Source: Klebsiella pneumoniae (GTDB taxonomy: Bacteria > Myxococcota_A > UBA796 > SXON01). From it: a DNA stretch of 64,000 bases. Below are positions 50,574 through 58,220 of the stretch, piece after piece; position 1 is the first letter of the stretch; every line of letters begins with the position of its first letter. The notes below the pieces were generated by a model. The model had not been told where the DNA came from and did no database searches. It saw only the letters and a list, made by a program, of their open reading frames with translations. The stretch covers positions 1-64,000 of the forward strand of contig CAMAWH010000018.1 of the NCBI GenBank assembly GCA_945861635.1, in the 5' to 3' direction. The translations under genes and the position numbers were made by a program.

Positions 50574-53294
50574 ATGGCCGCCAAAGCGATCCCCAAGCTC
50601 GCCGATTGGATCGAGATGGACCTCTCTCTCTCGGTGCGGGAAAATCGCCTCCAACCGGTGTGGGAGGTTGAGGACCTGATCGCCCAGATCGGGGACGTTG
50701 TGACAGGGGAGGGGATTCGGTGCCCCGTCCTCACCGGTCCCTCCGGCGTCGGAAAGACGGCCGTCATCCATGAATTGGTCCGGCAGCTCGCGCGTAGTGA
50801 GGGGCCCGAGCGACTCCGCGGCGCACGCGTCGTACAAATCTCGCTCCGGACGATGGCCGGCCGCTTCAAACACTCCAGTGAAGGCATCGAGATCCTTCGC
50901 AGCCTGCTGGATTCGATCGTCGCCGCCGACCCGCCGATCGTGCCGTACATCCGCGACCTGCATTCCGCGTATTCGCTCGACTGGGAATCGCTTTTCGTTC
51001 GCTTCTGCGGACAGGCTCGCCTGCCCCTGATCGGAGAGGCAAGCGCGCGGGAATTGGCGGTGATGTTGGAGTTCACCTCCGACCTTTCGCCCTATGTCAT
51101 TCCCATTCCCGTGAGTGAGCCCGACCTGGGTAGAACCCGGCGAATTGTCTCTCGCTGGGCAGACCACACGGCGGCGAAGGGGGGTCGGGTCATCACGCCG
51201 GACGCCCAGCGGATCGCCATCGAACTGACGGGGAGATTCCTCGGAAATCAACACTTTCCGCGCAAAGCCCTCGACCTCTTGCGGCAGACTCGGGATCTCG
51301 GCGGCGCCGCCGTGACCCTTGGGGATGTCGTGGCCCGATTCAGCCAACTCACGCGCGTACCGCAGCAGTTGGTTGACCCGGAAATCCGCCTTGATCTGGT
51401 GGAAGTGCGAAAGTTTTTGGCCGATCGGCTGCTTGGTCAGGACGAATCCGTGGACGCCGTCATTCGGATGATTGCCCTGATAAAAGCAGGCCTCGCGGAT
51501 AGCCGCCGCCCTTTTGGAACGTTCCTTTTCGTCGGCCCGACGGGCGTGGGAAAGACGCATACCGGCCAACTGTTGGCGGAGTACCTCTTTGGGGATCGGC
51601 ACCGCCTCGTGCGTATCAACATGGCGGACTACGGTGGAGAAGGTGACGGAAGCGTACTGTTCGGACATCCGCTTGGCTCGTCGGCCGACCAAAAGCGGGG
51701 GGTGATCGCGACTCGCCTCGGCGGTGTCGCATTTGGCGTGCTTCTACTCGATGAGTTTGAGAAGGCGCACACCAAAGTCCACGACGCCTTTCTCCAACTG
51801 ATGGACGAAGGCCGGTACACGAACGGTCTTGGAGAGATGGTCTCCGCGCGCAGTCTCATCGTCATCGCAACGTCGAACGCCGGGGCCGAGGTCTACAGAG
51901 AATCCGGCATCGGGTTTCGGGATGCAGCCGACCTCGACCGCGCAGACTCCGAGTTGGATCGCCGTCTCCTCAAACACTTCCGCCTGGAGTTCCTGAACCG
52001 CTTTGACCGCGTGGTGCACTTCCACCCGTTGGACCGGTCCACCATTCGGGCCATTGCCACACGCGAACTGTCAGAGCTGCTGCGAAGAGAAGGCATTGCG
52101 GGCCGCGGATTGGCAGTGGACGTGGATGCGGAGGTACTCGACTGGCTGGTCGCGCACGGCTACCATCCCCACTATGGAGCGCGCTTTCTACGCCGGGAAA
52201 TCGAACGAAGCGTCACGGGGACGCTCGCGCAGTGGATTGTCACCCACAATCCCGCTCCGGGCGCACGCATCGCCTTGGCCGTGCGTCGTGATGCGATTGT
52301 GGTCAGGGCGGACGAACGAGCGGCCGAAACGCCACCTCGACGGGTGGTTGTGGACGCCTTCGCAAGCGCAAAGGCGTGGGTAGACCGATGGACAAAGAGG
52401 GAGGCGGAGGCGGGCGTCCGAAAGGAAGCCGCGAGCGCACTCATCGAGAAAAGTGCGTCTGCCGAGTTCTGGGGCGACCCAGGCCACGCACAGTCGATTC
52501 TACGCGAATACACGAGCATCGACGCGCGTATTCAGGCGGACGCTCGTTTGCTCGCGCCCGCACGTCGGCTGGCGCGGCTTGGCGGGCATGAAGATGTCGG
52601 CGTGGTCGCCGAGTTGCTCGCAGAAACCGAGGCGGCGTGGACGCGATGGAACCGGTTGGAAGCCGAAGACGGACCGATCGGCGCGTGGCTGATCATCGGG
52701 ACAGCCGACGCGCTGGCGAACGCACCCGTGCCATGGCTGCAGGAGTTGGTGGACAGTGAGCGGGAATGGCTCAAACGACTTGGCTTCACCTGTGAGATCG
52801 TTGCGGAGCGCGTCGTAGGAGAGCGCATCGCGAGCGTCGCGTTCGAGGTGGAGGGTGCGGGCGTGGTGGCGAGGCTGGGGATGGAGCGCGGGGTGCATCG
52901 CCGTCGCGCGCGGAACGGGCATGTCGAGCGGCTGCTCGTGGATGTTGTGCCACGCGGAGACGCGCGATCGGGGCCGCTTGTACACGACGCGCGTCGCGTG
53001 AAGGGAGCATTTGTCGCGCGGCGCGCCTGCCGCGTCGTCGTCTCCGTTGCCGGGAAGGGAAGTGAGGAGACATGGCTGGGGATTGCGCGCGACACGCTGT
53101 CGTTGTTTTCAGCGGATCTGTTCGATGCGCGGCGAGGCGCCGCCGGTGAGGTCGATGTTGCCCGGCAGTACGGTTTTGACGGGGTTGCCGCACGCGATCC
53201 GCGCACGGGCGCGGTCGTTGTCGGGGGGAAGGAAGTCGCGCGGGGGGAGTTTGAGGCGCTGCTTCGGGCCTGGGAGGAACAGGGCGGCCGGTGA
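50574..53294 (+). CDS. ClpA/B-type double AAA+ ATPase fused to an RF2-like release-factor module without GGQ
   Basis: A 906-residue protein. Residues 1-270 are a first AAA+ module with Walker A GPSGVGKT (55-62). The Walker B site is IVPYIRDLH (122-130), lacking the usual acidic pair, and no arginine finger is visible. Residues 280-580 are a ClpA/B D2 module with everything intact: GPTGVGKT (321-328), LLLDEFEKAH with Asp393 and Glu394, arginine finger FLNRFD (Arg476) and sensor-2 GYHPHYGARFLRR. From about 590 the protein follows a class-I release factor of the RF2 type: FWGDPGHAQ (632-640), AWLIIGTADA then WLKRLGFTCEIV, VAFEVEGAG, ERGVHR (771-776) and a tail RQYGFDG, DPRTGAVV, GEFEALLRAW. The codon-reading SPF loop and the catalytic GGQ are absent. 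It lies flush after cmk and 270 bases before rpsA. I infer a ribosome-directed unfoldase or remodelling factor; this is not proven. Confidence 0.85.
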   Translation: MAAKAIPKLADWIEMDLSLSVRENRLQPVWEVEDLIAQIGDVVTGEGIRCPVLTGPSGVGKTAVIHELVRQLARSEGPERLRGARVVQISLRTMAGRFKHSSEGIEILRSLLDSIVAADPPIVPYIRDLHSAYSLDWESLFVRFCGQARLPLIGEASARELAVMLEFTSDLSPYVIPIPVSEPDLGRTRRIVSRWADHTAAKGGRVITPDAQRIAIELTGRFLGNQHFPRKALDLLRQTRDLGGAAVTLGDVVARFSQLTRVPQQLVDPEIRLDLVEVRKFLADRLLGQDESVDAVIRMIALIKAGLADSRRPFGTFLFVGPTGVGKTHTGQLLAEYLFGDRHRLVRINMADYGGEGDGSVLFGHPLGSSADQKRGVIATRLGGVAFGVLLLDEFEKAHTKVHDAFLQLMDEGRYTNGLGEMVSARSLIVIATSNAGAEVYRESGIGFRDAADLDRADSELDRRLLKHFRLEFLNRFDRVVHFHPLDRSTIRAIATRELSELLRREGIAGRGLAVDVDAEVLDWLVAHGYHPHYGARFLRREIERSVTGTLAQWIVTHNPAPGARIALAVRRDAIVVRADERAAETPPRRVVVDAFASAKAWVDRWTKREAEAGVRKEAASALIEKSASAEFWGDPGHAQSILREYTSIDARIQADARLLAPARRLARLGGHEDVGVVAELLAETEAAWTRWNRLEAEDGPIGAWLIIGTADALANAPVPWLQELVDSEREWLKRLGFTCEIVAERVVGERIASVAFEVEGAGVVARLGMERGVHRRRARNGHVERLLVDVVPRGDARSGPLVHDARRVKGAFVARRACRVVVSVAGKGSEETWLGIARDTLSLFSADLFDARRGAAGEVDVARQYGFDGVAARDPRTGAVVVGGKEVARGEFEALLRAWEEQGGR

Positions 53295-53303
53295 CACCGG
53301 CCG
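53285..53303. terminator. Perfect 8-bp stem-loop over the stop codon of the AAA+/RF gene
   Basis: CGGCCGGT (53285-53292) pairs with ACCGGCCG (53296-53303) around a 3-base loop, and the TGA stop (53292-53294) is inside the structure. No T-run follows. It may end the aroA-cmk-AAA+ transcript or protect its 3' end, separating it from the rpsA promoter. Confidence 0.45.
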
Positions 53304-53372
53304 TCGTGACGCGCCGGCGTGGGTCGTCGGTTCCGCCAAGTCGGCGGACCCGAAGGGGCCCGACCAACGCCC

Positions 53373-53401
53373 TTGACACCTCGTGACAACTTCGTTAGTC
53401 G
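53373..53401 (+). promoter_or_regulatory. Candidate rpsA promoter
   Basis: A perfect TTGACA at 53373-53378 is followed by a 17-base spacer and TAGTCG at 53396-53401, a weak -10. Transcription would start near 53408, giving a leader of about 155 bases before the rpsA ATG. Such a long leader could hold the autogenous control that S1 exerts on its own mRNA in other bacteria. I see no named RNA motif in the leader. Confidence 0.45.
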
Positions 53402-53564
53402 CGCGCCCGTCACCGGAAAACCCCGATGACCTGGGCTCCAACGCGTTGAGGACGCGATTGTAGCCGCGGAGGTCGACCATCCCGGTCGCTCGGCCCGCAA
53501 CCACCTCCTCCTCCTCGTCACCCACAAACGTGCTGGTCAACCAGCCCGGGAAAGCATCCTTTTC

Positions 53565-55289
53565 ATGAATACCGAATCCATCGACCTCGACGCCCCGCTT
53601 GATCAACTTGGCCGGGACGAATTCAAGGCCTTCTTCGACGATTTCCTGAACAACAAAAGCGTTCGGGAGCAGAGCGTCGTCCGCGGCACGGTCATCGAGA
53701 TTGGAGACGACGTCGTCACAATCGACATCGGATACAAGGCGGAAGGCGTCATTCGTCGCCAGGAATTCATCAACGAGGCGGGTGAGCTGACCGTCAAGGT
53801 TGGCGATCAGGTCGATGTCTACCTCGACCAGATGGGTGAGGAAGACGGGCTCCTCGAGCTATCCAAGGAAAAGGCCGACTTGATGAAGGCCTGGGACGAG
53901 ATTTCGAAGGCCGTCGAAAAGGACGAAACCGTCCGCGGGAACATCGTTTCGCGCGTCAAGGGCGGCCTCGCGGTCGACATCGGCGTGAAGGCGTTCCTTC
54001 CGGGTTCGCAGGTCGATCTTCGTCCGGTCAAGAATCTCGACCGCCTCATTGGCGAGACGCACGAGTTCAAGATCATCAAGTTCAACAAGAAGCGCGGCAA
54101 CATCGTGCTCTCTCGCCGGGTCCTCCTTGAGCGTGACCGTGAAGAGCGAAAGACCGAAACGCTGAAGTCGCTCCGCGTGGGCGCCATCATGATTGGGACC
54201 ATCAAGAACATCACGGACTACGGCGCTTTCGTGGACCTCGGTGGAATCGACGGCCTGCTGCACATCACCGACATGTCCTACGGTCGCATCAACCACCCGA
54301 GCGAAATGTTCGAAGTGGGCGCGCAGATCGAGGTCAAGATCCTCAAGTATGACGAGGATACCGGCCGCGTTTCGCTCGGCTACAAGCAGATTCGCCCCGA
54401 CCCATGGGAAGACGCGGAGTACAAGTACCCGGTCGGCGCCATTGTGCGCGGCAAGGTGGTGTCCATCCCCGACTACGGCGCGTTCGTCGAGTTGGAGGAC
54501 GGCATCGAGGGTCTGGTCCACATCAGCGAAATGACGTGGAACAAGCGCATCAAGAGCCCGGCCAAGCTGGTCAACGTCGGTGACGTGGTGGAAGCCAAGG
54601 TCCTCGGCATCGACCTCGACAACAAGCGCATCAGCCTCGGCATGCGTCAGCTCGAGTCCAACCCGTGGGAATTGGTGGCGGAGAAGTACCCGATCGGCAC
54701 GATCGTTCGCGGAAAGGTCCGCAACATCACTGACTTCGGCATCTTCATCGGCATCGAAGACGGCATCGACGGCCTCGTCCACGTCAGCGACATGGGCTGG
54801 GGTCAGCGCACCCGTCACCCGTCCGAGAAGTTCAACAAGGGCGATGAAGTCGAGGCCCGCGTGCTCAATGTGGACGTCGATAACGAGCGTTTCTCGCTCG
54901 GCATCAAGCAGCTCGGCGAAGACCCGTGGCTCAGCGTGCCTTCACGCTTCTACCTCGGCCAGGTCATCCACGGAAAGCTGGTCCACAAGGCCGACTTCGG
55001 CGTGTTCGTGGAGTTGGAGGACGGCGTGGAAGGCCTCGTTCACCACTCCGAACTGATCAACGCCACGGGCGATTGGGCAACTTCCTACGTCGAAGGTGCT
55101 GAAATCGACGCGGAGATCATCAACATTGACGCGCATGATCGCAAGGTCTCGCTGTCCGAGAAGGCTGCGGCCGACCGGGCGCGCGGTGGCGACATGAAGG
55201 AAGTCCTGAAGCGTCAGGGTGACAGTTCGGCGCGTTTGGGAGACATCATGGGCGATCTCTCGCGGCGGATGAAAGAGCGCGAAGAGTAG
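53565..55289 (+). CDS. rpsA: 30S ribosomal protein S1
   Basis: A 574-residue ribosomal protein that binds mRNA and brings it to the 30S subunit. Six S1 (OB-fold) domains follow one another. The first two, of ribosome-binding type, start near GTVIEIGDDVVTIDIGYKAEG and GNIVSRVKGGLAVDIGVKAFLP. Four classic RNA-binding ones follow (GTIKNITDYGAFVDLGGIDGLLHITDMSYGR; GKVVSIPDYGAFVELEDGIEGLVHISEMTW; GKVRNITDFGIFIGIEDGIDGLVHVSDMGWG; GKLVHKADFGVFVELEDGVEGLVHHSELI). The end is basic and acidic mixed (KRQGDSSARLGDIMGDLSRRMKEREE). The start is the ATG at 53565. Typical length. Followed by the LapA-domain gene, a usual neighbour. Confidence 0.97.
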   Translation: MNTESIDLDAPLDQLGRDEFKAFFDDFLNNKSVREQSVVRGTVIEIGDDVVTIDIGYKAEGVIRRQEFINEAGELTVKVGDQVDVYLDQMGEEDGLLELSKEKADLMKAWDEISKAVEKDETVRGNIVSRVKGGLAVDIGVKAFLPGSQVDLRPVKNLDRLIGETHEFKIIKFNKKRGNIVLSRRVLLERDREERKTETLKSLRVGAIMIGTIKNITDYGAFVDLGGIDGLLHITDMSYGRINHPSEMFEVGAQIEVKILKYDEDTGRVSLGYKQIRPDPWEDAEYKYPVGAIVRGKVVSIPDYGAFVELEDGIEGLVHISEMTWNKRIKSPAKLVNVGDVVEAKVLGIDLDNKRISLGMRQLESNPWELVAEKYPIGTIVRGKVRNITDFGIFIGIEDGIDGLVHVSDMGWGQRTRHPSEKFNKGDEVEARVLNVDVDNERFSLGIKQLGEDPWLSVPSRFYLGQVIHGKLVHKADFGVFVELEDGVEGLVHHSELINATGDWATSYVEGAEIDAEIINIDAHDRKVSLSEKAAADRARGGDMKEVLKRQGDSSARLGDIMGDLSRRMKEREE

Positions 55290-55338
55290 TCAGCGTTTGC
55301 AACGTGAGGGCGCGGAGCCGCCGTGTTAGGTCACCGTC

Positions 55339-55635
55339 ATGCGTTGGCTGAAGCTCGGCATCCTCGCCCTCGTCGTTTTTGCGGCCGTCGCGTTCACGGT
55401 GCAGAACGGCGGGAGGGAAAGCGCACTGTCGCTCGATCTAGGGCTCATCGCTTGGCGGTTCCGGCATCCGGTTTCGGTGCCGTGGCTGATGTGGGGGAGC
55501 TTCGGACTGGGACTTGGGCTGGCAGGGGCGTGGGGATTTGGCCGTGCGGCGATTCTGGCGCGCAGAGTCCGGAAGTTGGAAACCGACGCGGCGTTGGCCG
55601 GTAGCCGGGAAACCACGAAGGACGGCTGGTCGTGA
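55339..55635 (+). CDS. lapA: LapA (DUF1049) domain membrane protein
   Basis: A 98-residue protein with two membrane spans (WLKLGILALVVFAAVAFTVQNGG and VPWLMWGSFGLGLGLAGAWGFG) and a charged C-terminus (RAAILARRVRKLETDAAL). The TVQN after the first span and the second span followed by a basic helix are the LapA-domain pattern. In Enterobacteria LapA works with LapB in regulating LPS synthesis via FtsH-dependent LpxC turnover; in other groups the role is unknown. It lies 49 bases after rpsA, the common position of this family, and overlaps the DsbA-like gene by four bases. TAGGTC lies six bases before the ATG. Confidence 0.85.
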   Translation: MRWLKLGILALVVFAAVAFTVQNGGRESALSLDLGLIAWRFRHPVSVPWLMWGSFGLGLGLAGAWGFGRAAILARRVRKLETDAALAGSRETTKDGWS

Positions 55636-56651
55636 AGGACAATCTGACGGTCGTCATCCTGTGTGTGTTCGCCCTGCTGCTCGGCGGCGCGGGCGCGTAC
55701 GGGGGGTACCGCGTGGGGTACGACAGGGCGACGCTCGAAGGAAAGTTGCTCCTTTCGGAGAAGGACAAGGAGGTGATTGCGGCGAAAGCGGAGGTTGCAG
55801 CAGCACCAAGGCGTGACGGTGGCGAGGGCAAGGGGAAGGAGAAGCCAGCCTTCGAGCCGACAGTATTTACGGCGGCGGATCTGGCAGCGGTCGAGGGGTT
55901 GTCGTCGCTGGACGCGCCGGCGCAGTCGAAAGCCCTCTACATCCTGAACAATGTGGTCGGCGCGTGTGAGCCCTGTGTCGAGCAGCAGTACAGCCTGGGG
56001 AAGTGCCTTCAGCGTGCGCCGAAGCTGTTGGATCGCACACTGTGTCAGAACGTGGCCGGGCTGGCAGCGCGCACGGTTCGGCTGGCGAAATCCGGCAAAT
56101 CCCCGGACGACATTCGCGCGCAGGTGGAGTTGCCGGCCTGGAGCCCCGTGAATCCCGAGGGTCCCAGCAGGGGTCCGAAGGACGCTCGCATCACGATTGT
56201 CGAGATTTCCGATTTCCAGTGTCCGTACTGCAAGAAGTCGCAGGCGTCGTTGCATGCGGTGGACGAGAAATACGCGGGCAAGATCCGGTGGATCTTCATC
56301 AACCTACCGCTGGAGATGCACAAGATGGCGCGCCCGGCGGCGCTGGCGGTCATGGCGGCGGAGAAGCAGGGAAAGTTCTGGGTGCTCGCGGACGCCCTGT
56401 TCGCTTCGCAGGGGCTGGACGAAGCCAAGATCGCCGCGGAGGCCGCTCAGGTGGGCCTGAACGTGGCGAAGTGGACGGCGGACAAGGCATCGACGGAGGT
56501 CGACAGCGCCGTGGCCGCACAGCTTGCCGTGGCGAAGAAGCTGGGTATTACGAGCACGCCGATGTTTTTCGTGAACGGGTACAAGGTGAAGGGGGCGCAG
56601 CCGCCTGAGGTATTCAGCAGGATCATTGAGGCGGAGTTGGGTTCTATATAG
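55632..56651 (+). CDS. DsbA-like thiol oxidoreductase, membrane-anchored
   Basis: A 339-residue protein. The N-terminal span (LTVVILCVFALLLGGAGAYGGYRVGY) anchors it or acts as a signal. Next comes a Lys/Glu-rich linker, then a domain with paired cysteines (GACEPCVEQQYSLGKCLQ, LDRTLCQNV; about 115-145), as in the extra domain often found before Thioredoxin_4. From about 175 it is a DsbA/thioredoxin fold with CPYC at 197-200 (ISDFQCPYCKKSQASLH), FINLPLEMHKMARPAALAVMAAEKQGKFW and the cis-proline region GITSTPMFFVNGYKVKGAQPPEVF. Probably forms or isomerises disulfides in exported proteins. GTG at 55632 overlaps the LapA gene stop by four bases. A copy of its 3' end occurs 193 bases further on. 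Confidence 0.9.
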   Translation: MKDNLTVVILCVFALLLGGAGAYGGYRVGYDRATLEGKLLLSEKDKEVIAAKAEVAAAPRRDGGEGKGKEKPAFEPTVFTAADLAAVEGLSSLDAPAQSKALYILNNVVGACEPCVEQQYSLGKCLQRAPKLLDRTLCQNVAGLAARTVRLAKSGKSPDDIRAQVELPAWSPVNPEGPSRGPKDARITIVEISDFQCPYCKKSQASLHAVDEKYAGKIRWIFINLPLEMHKMARPAALAVMAAEKQGKFWVLADALFASQGLDEAKIAAEAAQVGLNVAKWTADKASTEVDSAVAAQLAVAKKLGITSTPMFFVNGYKVKGAQPPEVFSRIIEAELGSI

Positions 56652-56838
56652 GCTGGATTGCCGCCAGCGGACAGGCGGCTGCGCCGGGAGGGGTGCGTCC
56701 GCGAGCGCTGCGAGCGGCGGCGCCGGCAAGGCGCCGAGGACTCCGACCCCGGGCCCGGAGTCGGCCCGCAAAGGGCCGGCGTGAGGGTCCGCAGCCGCCT
56801 GAGGTATTCAGCAGGATCATTGAGGCGGAGTTGGGTTC
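56597..56838. repeat. 49-bp direct repeat: 3' end of the DsbA-like gene and a copy downstream
   Basis: The 49 bases at 56597-56645, coding for the last residues QPPEVFSRIIEAELGS of the DsbA-like protein, recur without mismatch at 56790-56838, a start-to-start distance of 193 bases. The sequences diverge on both sides (TATATAG after the first, GATGTATC after the second). The second copy would encode the same peptide tail inside an otherwise unsupported frame. Either the intervening stretch was inserted with a duplication of the gene end, or a tandem duplication has decayed. Confidence 0.85.
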
Positions 56839-56987
56839 GATGTATCCGCGAGCGCGCGAGCGCGGCAGGCCAACCTGAGCATTCCACGAATTCCTCTCCC
56901 CCGCGTCATCCGCCACGCACGAACAATCGCGCGCTGAACGGGCCGGTGCGCGCGCGAGTACCACGCGAGGCGAATAGAAGCCTCGCC
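56652..56987. other. Gene-free gap with hairpins and the repeated gene tail
   Basis: No convincing gene is seen. GACTCCG (56738-56744) pairs with CGGAGTC (56756-56762), and GGCCC (56763-56767) with GGGCC (56773-56777) directly after, giving two GC-rich hairpins without a T-run. They may terminate the rpsA-lapA-dsbA transcript. A further weak inverted repeat surrounds GCCGCCagcggacaGGCGGC near 56660. The second copy of the 49-bp repeat lies at 56790-56838. The remainder before rsmB is plain GC-rich sequence. Confidence 0.5.
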
Positions 56988-58211
56988 ATGCCGCCGACTC
57001 GTGCCCGCGTGAATCCCGGTCGCCTTGGGGCGGCTCGTGCCCTGCTGGCGGTCGAGGAGGGCGGCCACGCGGAAGATGCGCTGGCACGTTTTGCCCCAGC
57101 GGACAGCGGTGATCGTGCGCTGGCGTGGCATCTGGTGCTGGGCGTGCTTCGCCATCGCAACGAGCTCGACTCCGTCATCGCCGCGGGAGCGCGCCGCCCG
57201 ATTCGTGCGCTCGATCCGCCCGTGCGTGCCGTCCTTCGACTCGGTGTTTTTGAGCTTCGCTACAGCCGCACGCCGCCCCACGCCGCCGTTGACCAGGCGG
57301 TCGAGTGCGTGCGCGCAGTCAACGCCGGATACGCCTCCGGTCTCGTCAACGCCGTGCTTCGGCATCAATCCGAGCACACGCCCCCTGCCGACGCGCTACT
57401 CAATCACCCCGACTGGCTGATGGCGCGCTGGCGGAAGCGGTACGGAGCCGACGCGGACCGTTGGATGCGCGCGAACAACGAACCCGCGGTAACGACGATC
57501 GTCGCGAAGGAGGACGCCGCGGGGCTGGCCCGCGCTCTCCAGCACGCCGGCAAGGTCGCGCTCGCCGTTGGATCGGACATTTTCCAGGTCGAAGGCGCCG
57601 TTGATGCGCTGCCTGGCTATGCGGAGGGGCGGTTTTGGGTCATGGATGCCGCGGCCCTGGCGGTCGCCGACCTCGTTCCCGCCGACGGCAGCGTACTCGA
57701 TGCGTGCGCGGCTCCGGGTGGAAAGGCTTTTCGCCTTACGACGCGCGGCGCTGCCGTCACGGCAACCGACGTGGACGACGCCAGACTCGCTCGCGTCCGT
57801 GAAGGCGCGGAGCGGCTCGGTCTCACGATCGCAACGTCGGTTCACGACTGGACGCTTGGCCCGCTCGTCCAGGCACCAGGCGCTCCCCCGGCGCTCTTCG
57901 ACGCTGTGCTGGTGGATGCTCCGTGCTCGGCGCTCGGGCTACTCCGACGTCACCCCGATATTCGGTGGACGCGTCGTGAGTCCGATCCCGCCTCGCTCGC
58001 CCGGAAACAGGCGGTCATGCTCTCCCATGCCGCCACTTGCGTGCGTCCCGGAGGCGCCCTCGTCTACGCGGTGTGTTCTCCCGAGCCCGAAGAAGGGGAG
58101 GCCGTCGTGCGCTCGATTGGGTGGCCCATCGAGGAGACGTTTGCCAACGCGCCGTGCACCGAGGGACATGACGCCTTCTACGCGTGCCGCATGCGCCGGC
58201 CGTCGGCGTAG
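56988..58211 (+). CDS. rsmB: 16S rRNA (cytosine-967-C5)-methyltransferase RsmB-like
   Basis: A 407-residue SAM-dependent methyltransferase. The N-terminal 140 residues are NusB-like (AARALLAVEEGGHAEDALARF, RALAWHLVLGVLRHRNELDSVI, PVRAVLRLGVFELRYSRTPPHAAVDQAVECVRA, ASGLVNAVLRH). The catalytic part has VLDACAAPGGKAFRL (SAM loop), TDVDDARLARV, DAVLVDAPCSALGLLRRHPDIRW, with the PC cysteine, and LVYAVCSPEPEEGEAVV, with the nucleophilic cysteine of the usual YxTCS motif (here YAVCS). The start is ATG 56988. It ends nine bases before mutS. Confidence 0.92.
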   Translation: MPPTRARVNPGRLGAARALLAVEEGGHAEDALARFAPADSGDRALAWHLVLGVLRHRNELDSVIAAGARRPIRALDPPVRAVLRLGVFELRYSRTPPHAAVDQAVECVRAVNAGYASGLVNAVLRHQSEHTPPADALLNHPDWLMARWRKRYGADADRWMRANNEPAVTTIVAKEDAAGLARALQHAGKVALAVGSDIFQVEGAVDALPGYAEGRFWVMDAAALAVADLVPADGSVLDACAAPGGKAFRLTTRGAAVTATDVDDARLARVREGAERLGLTIATSVHDWTLGPLVQAPGAPPALFDAVLVDAPCSALGLLRRHPDIRWTRRESDPASLARKQAVMLSHAATCVRPGGALVYAVCSPEPEEGEAVVRSIGWPIEETFANAPCTEGHDAFYACRMRRPSA

Positions 58212-58220
58212 GAGGGCGGC

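Noticed and set aside
53109-53606. 165-residue minus-strand frame over the AAA+/RF gene end and rpsA leader
   Set aside because: Crosses the rpsA start and a strong stem-loop; no credible start site or domain.
56693-56878. 61-residue frame ending with a copy of the DsbA tail
   Set aside because: Only the duplicated 49 bases look protein-like; the rest is Arg-rich. Treated as a repeat, not a gene.
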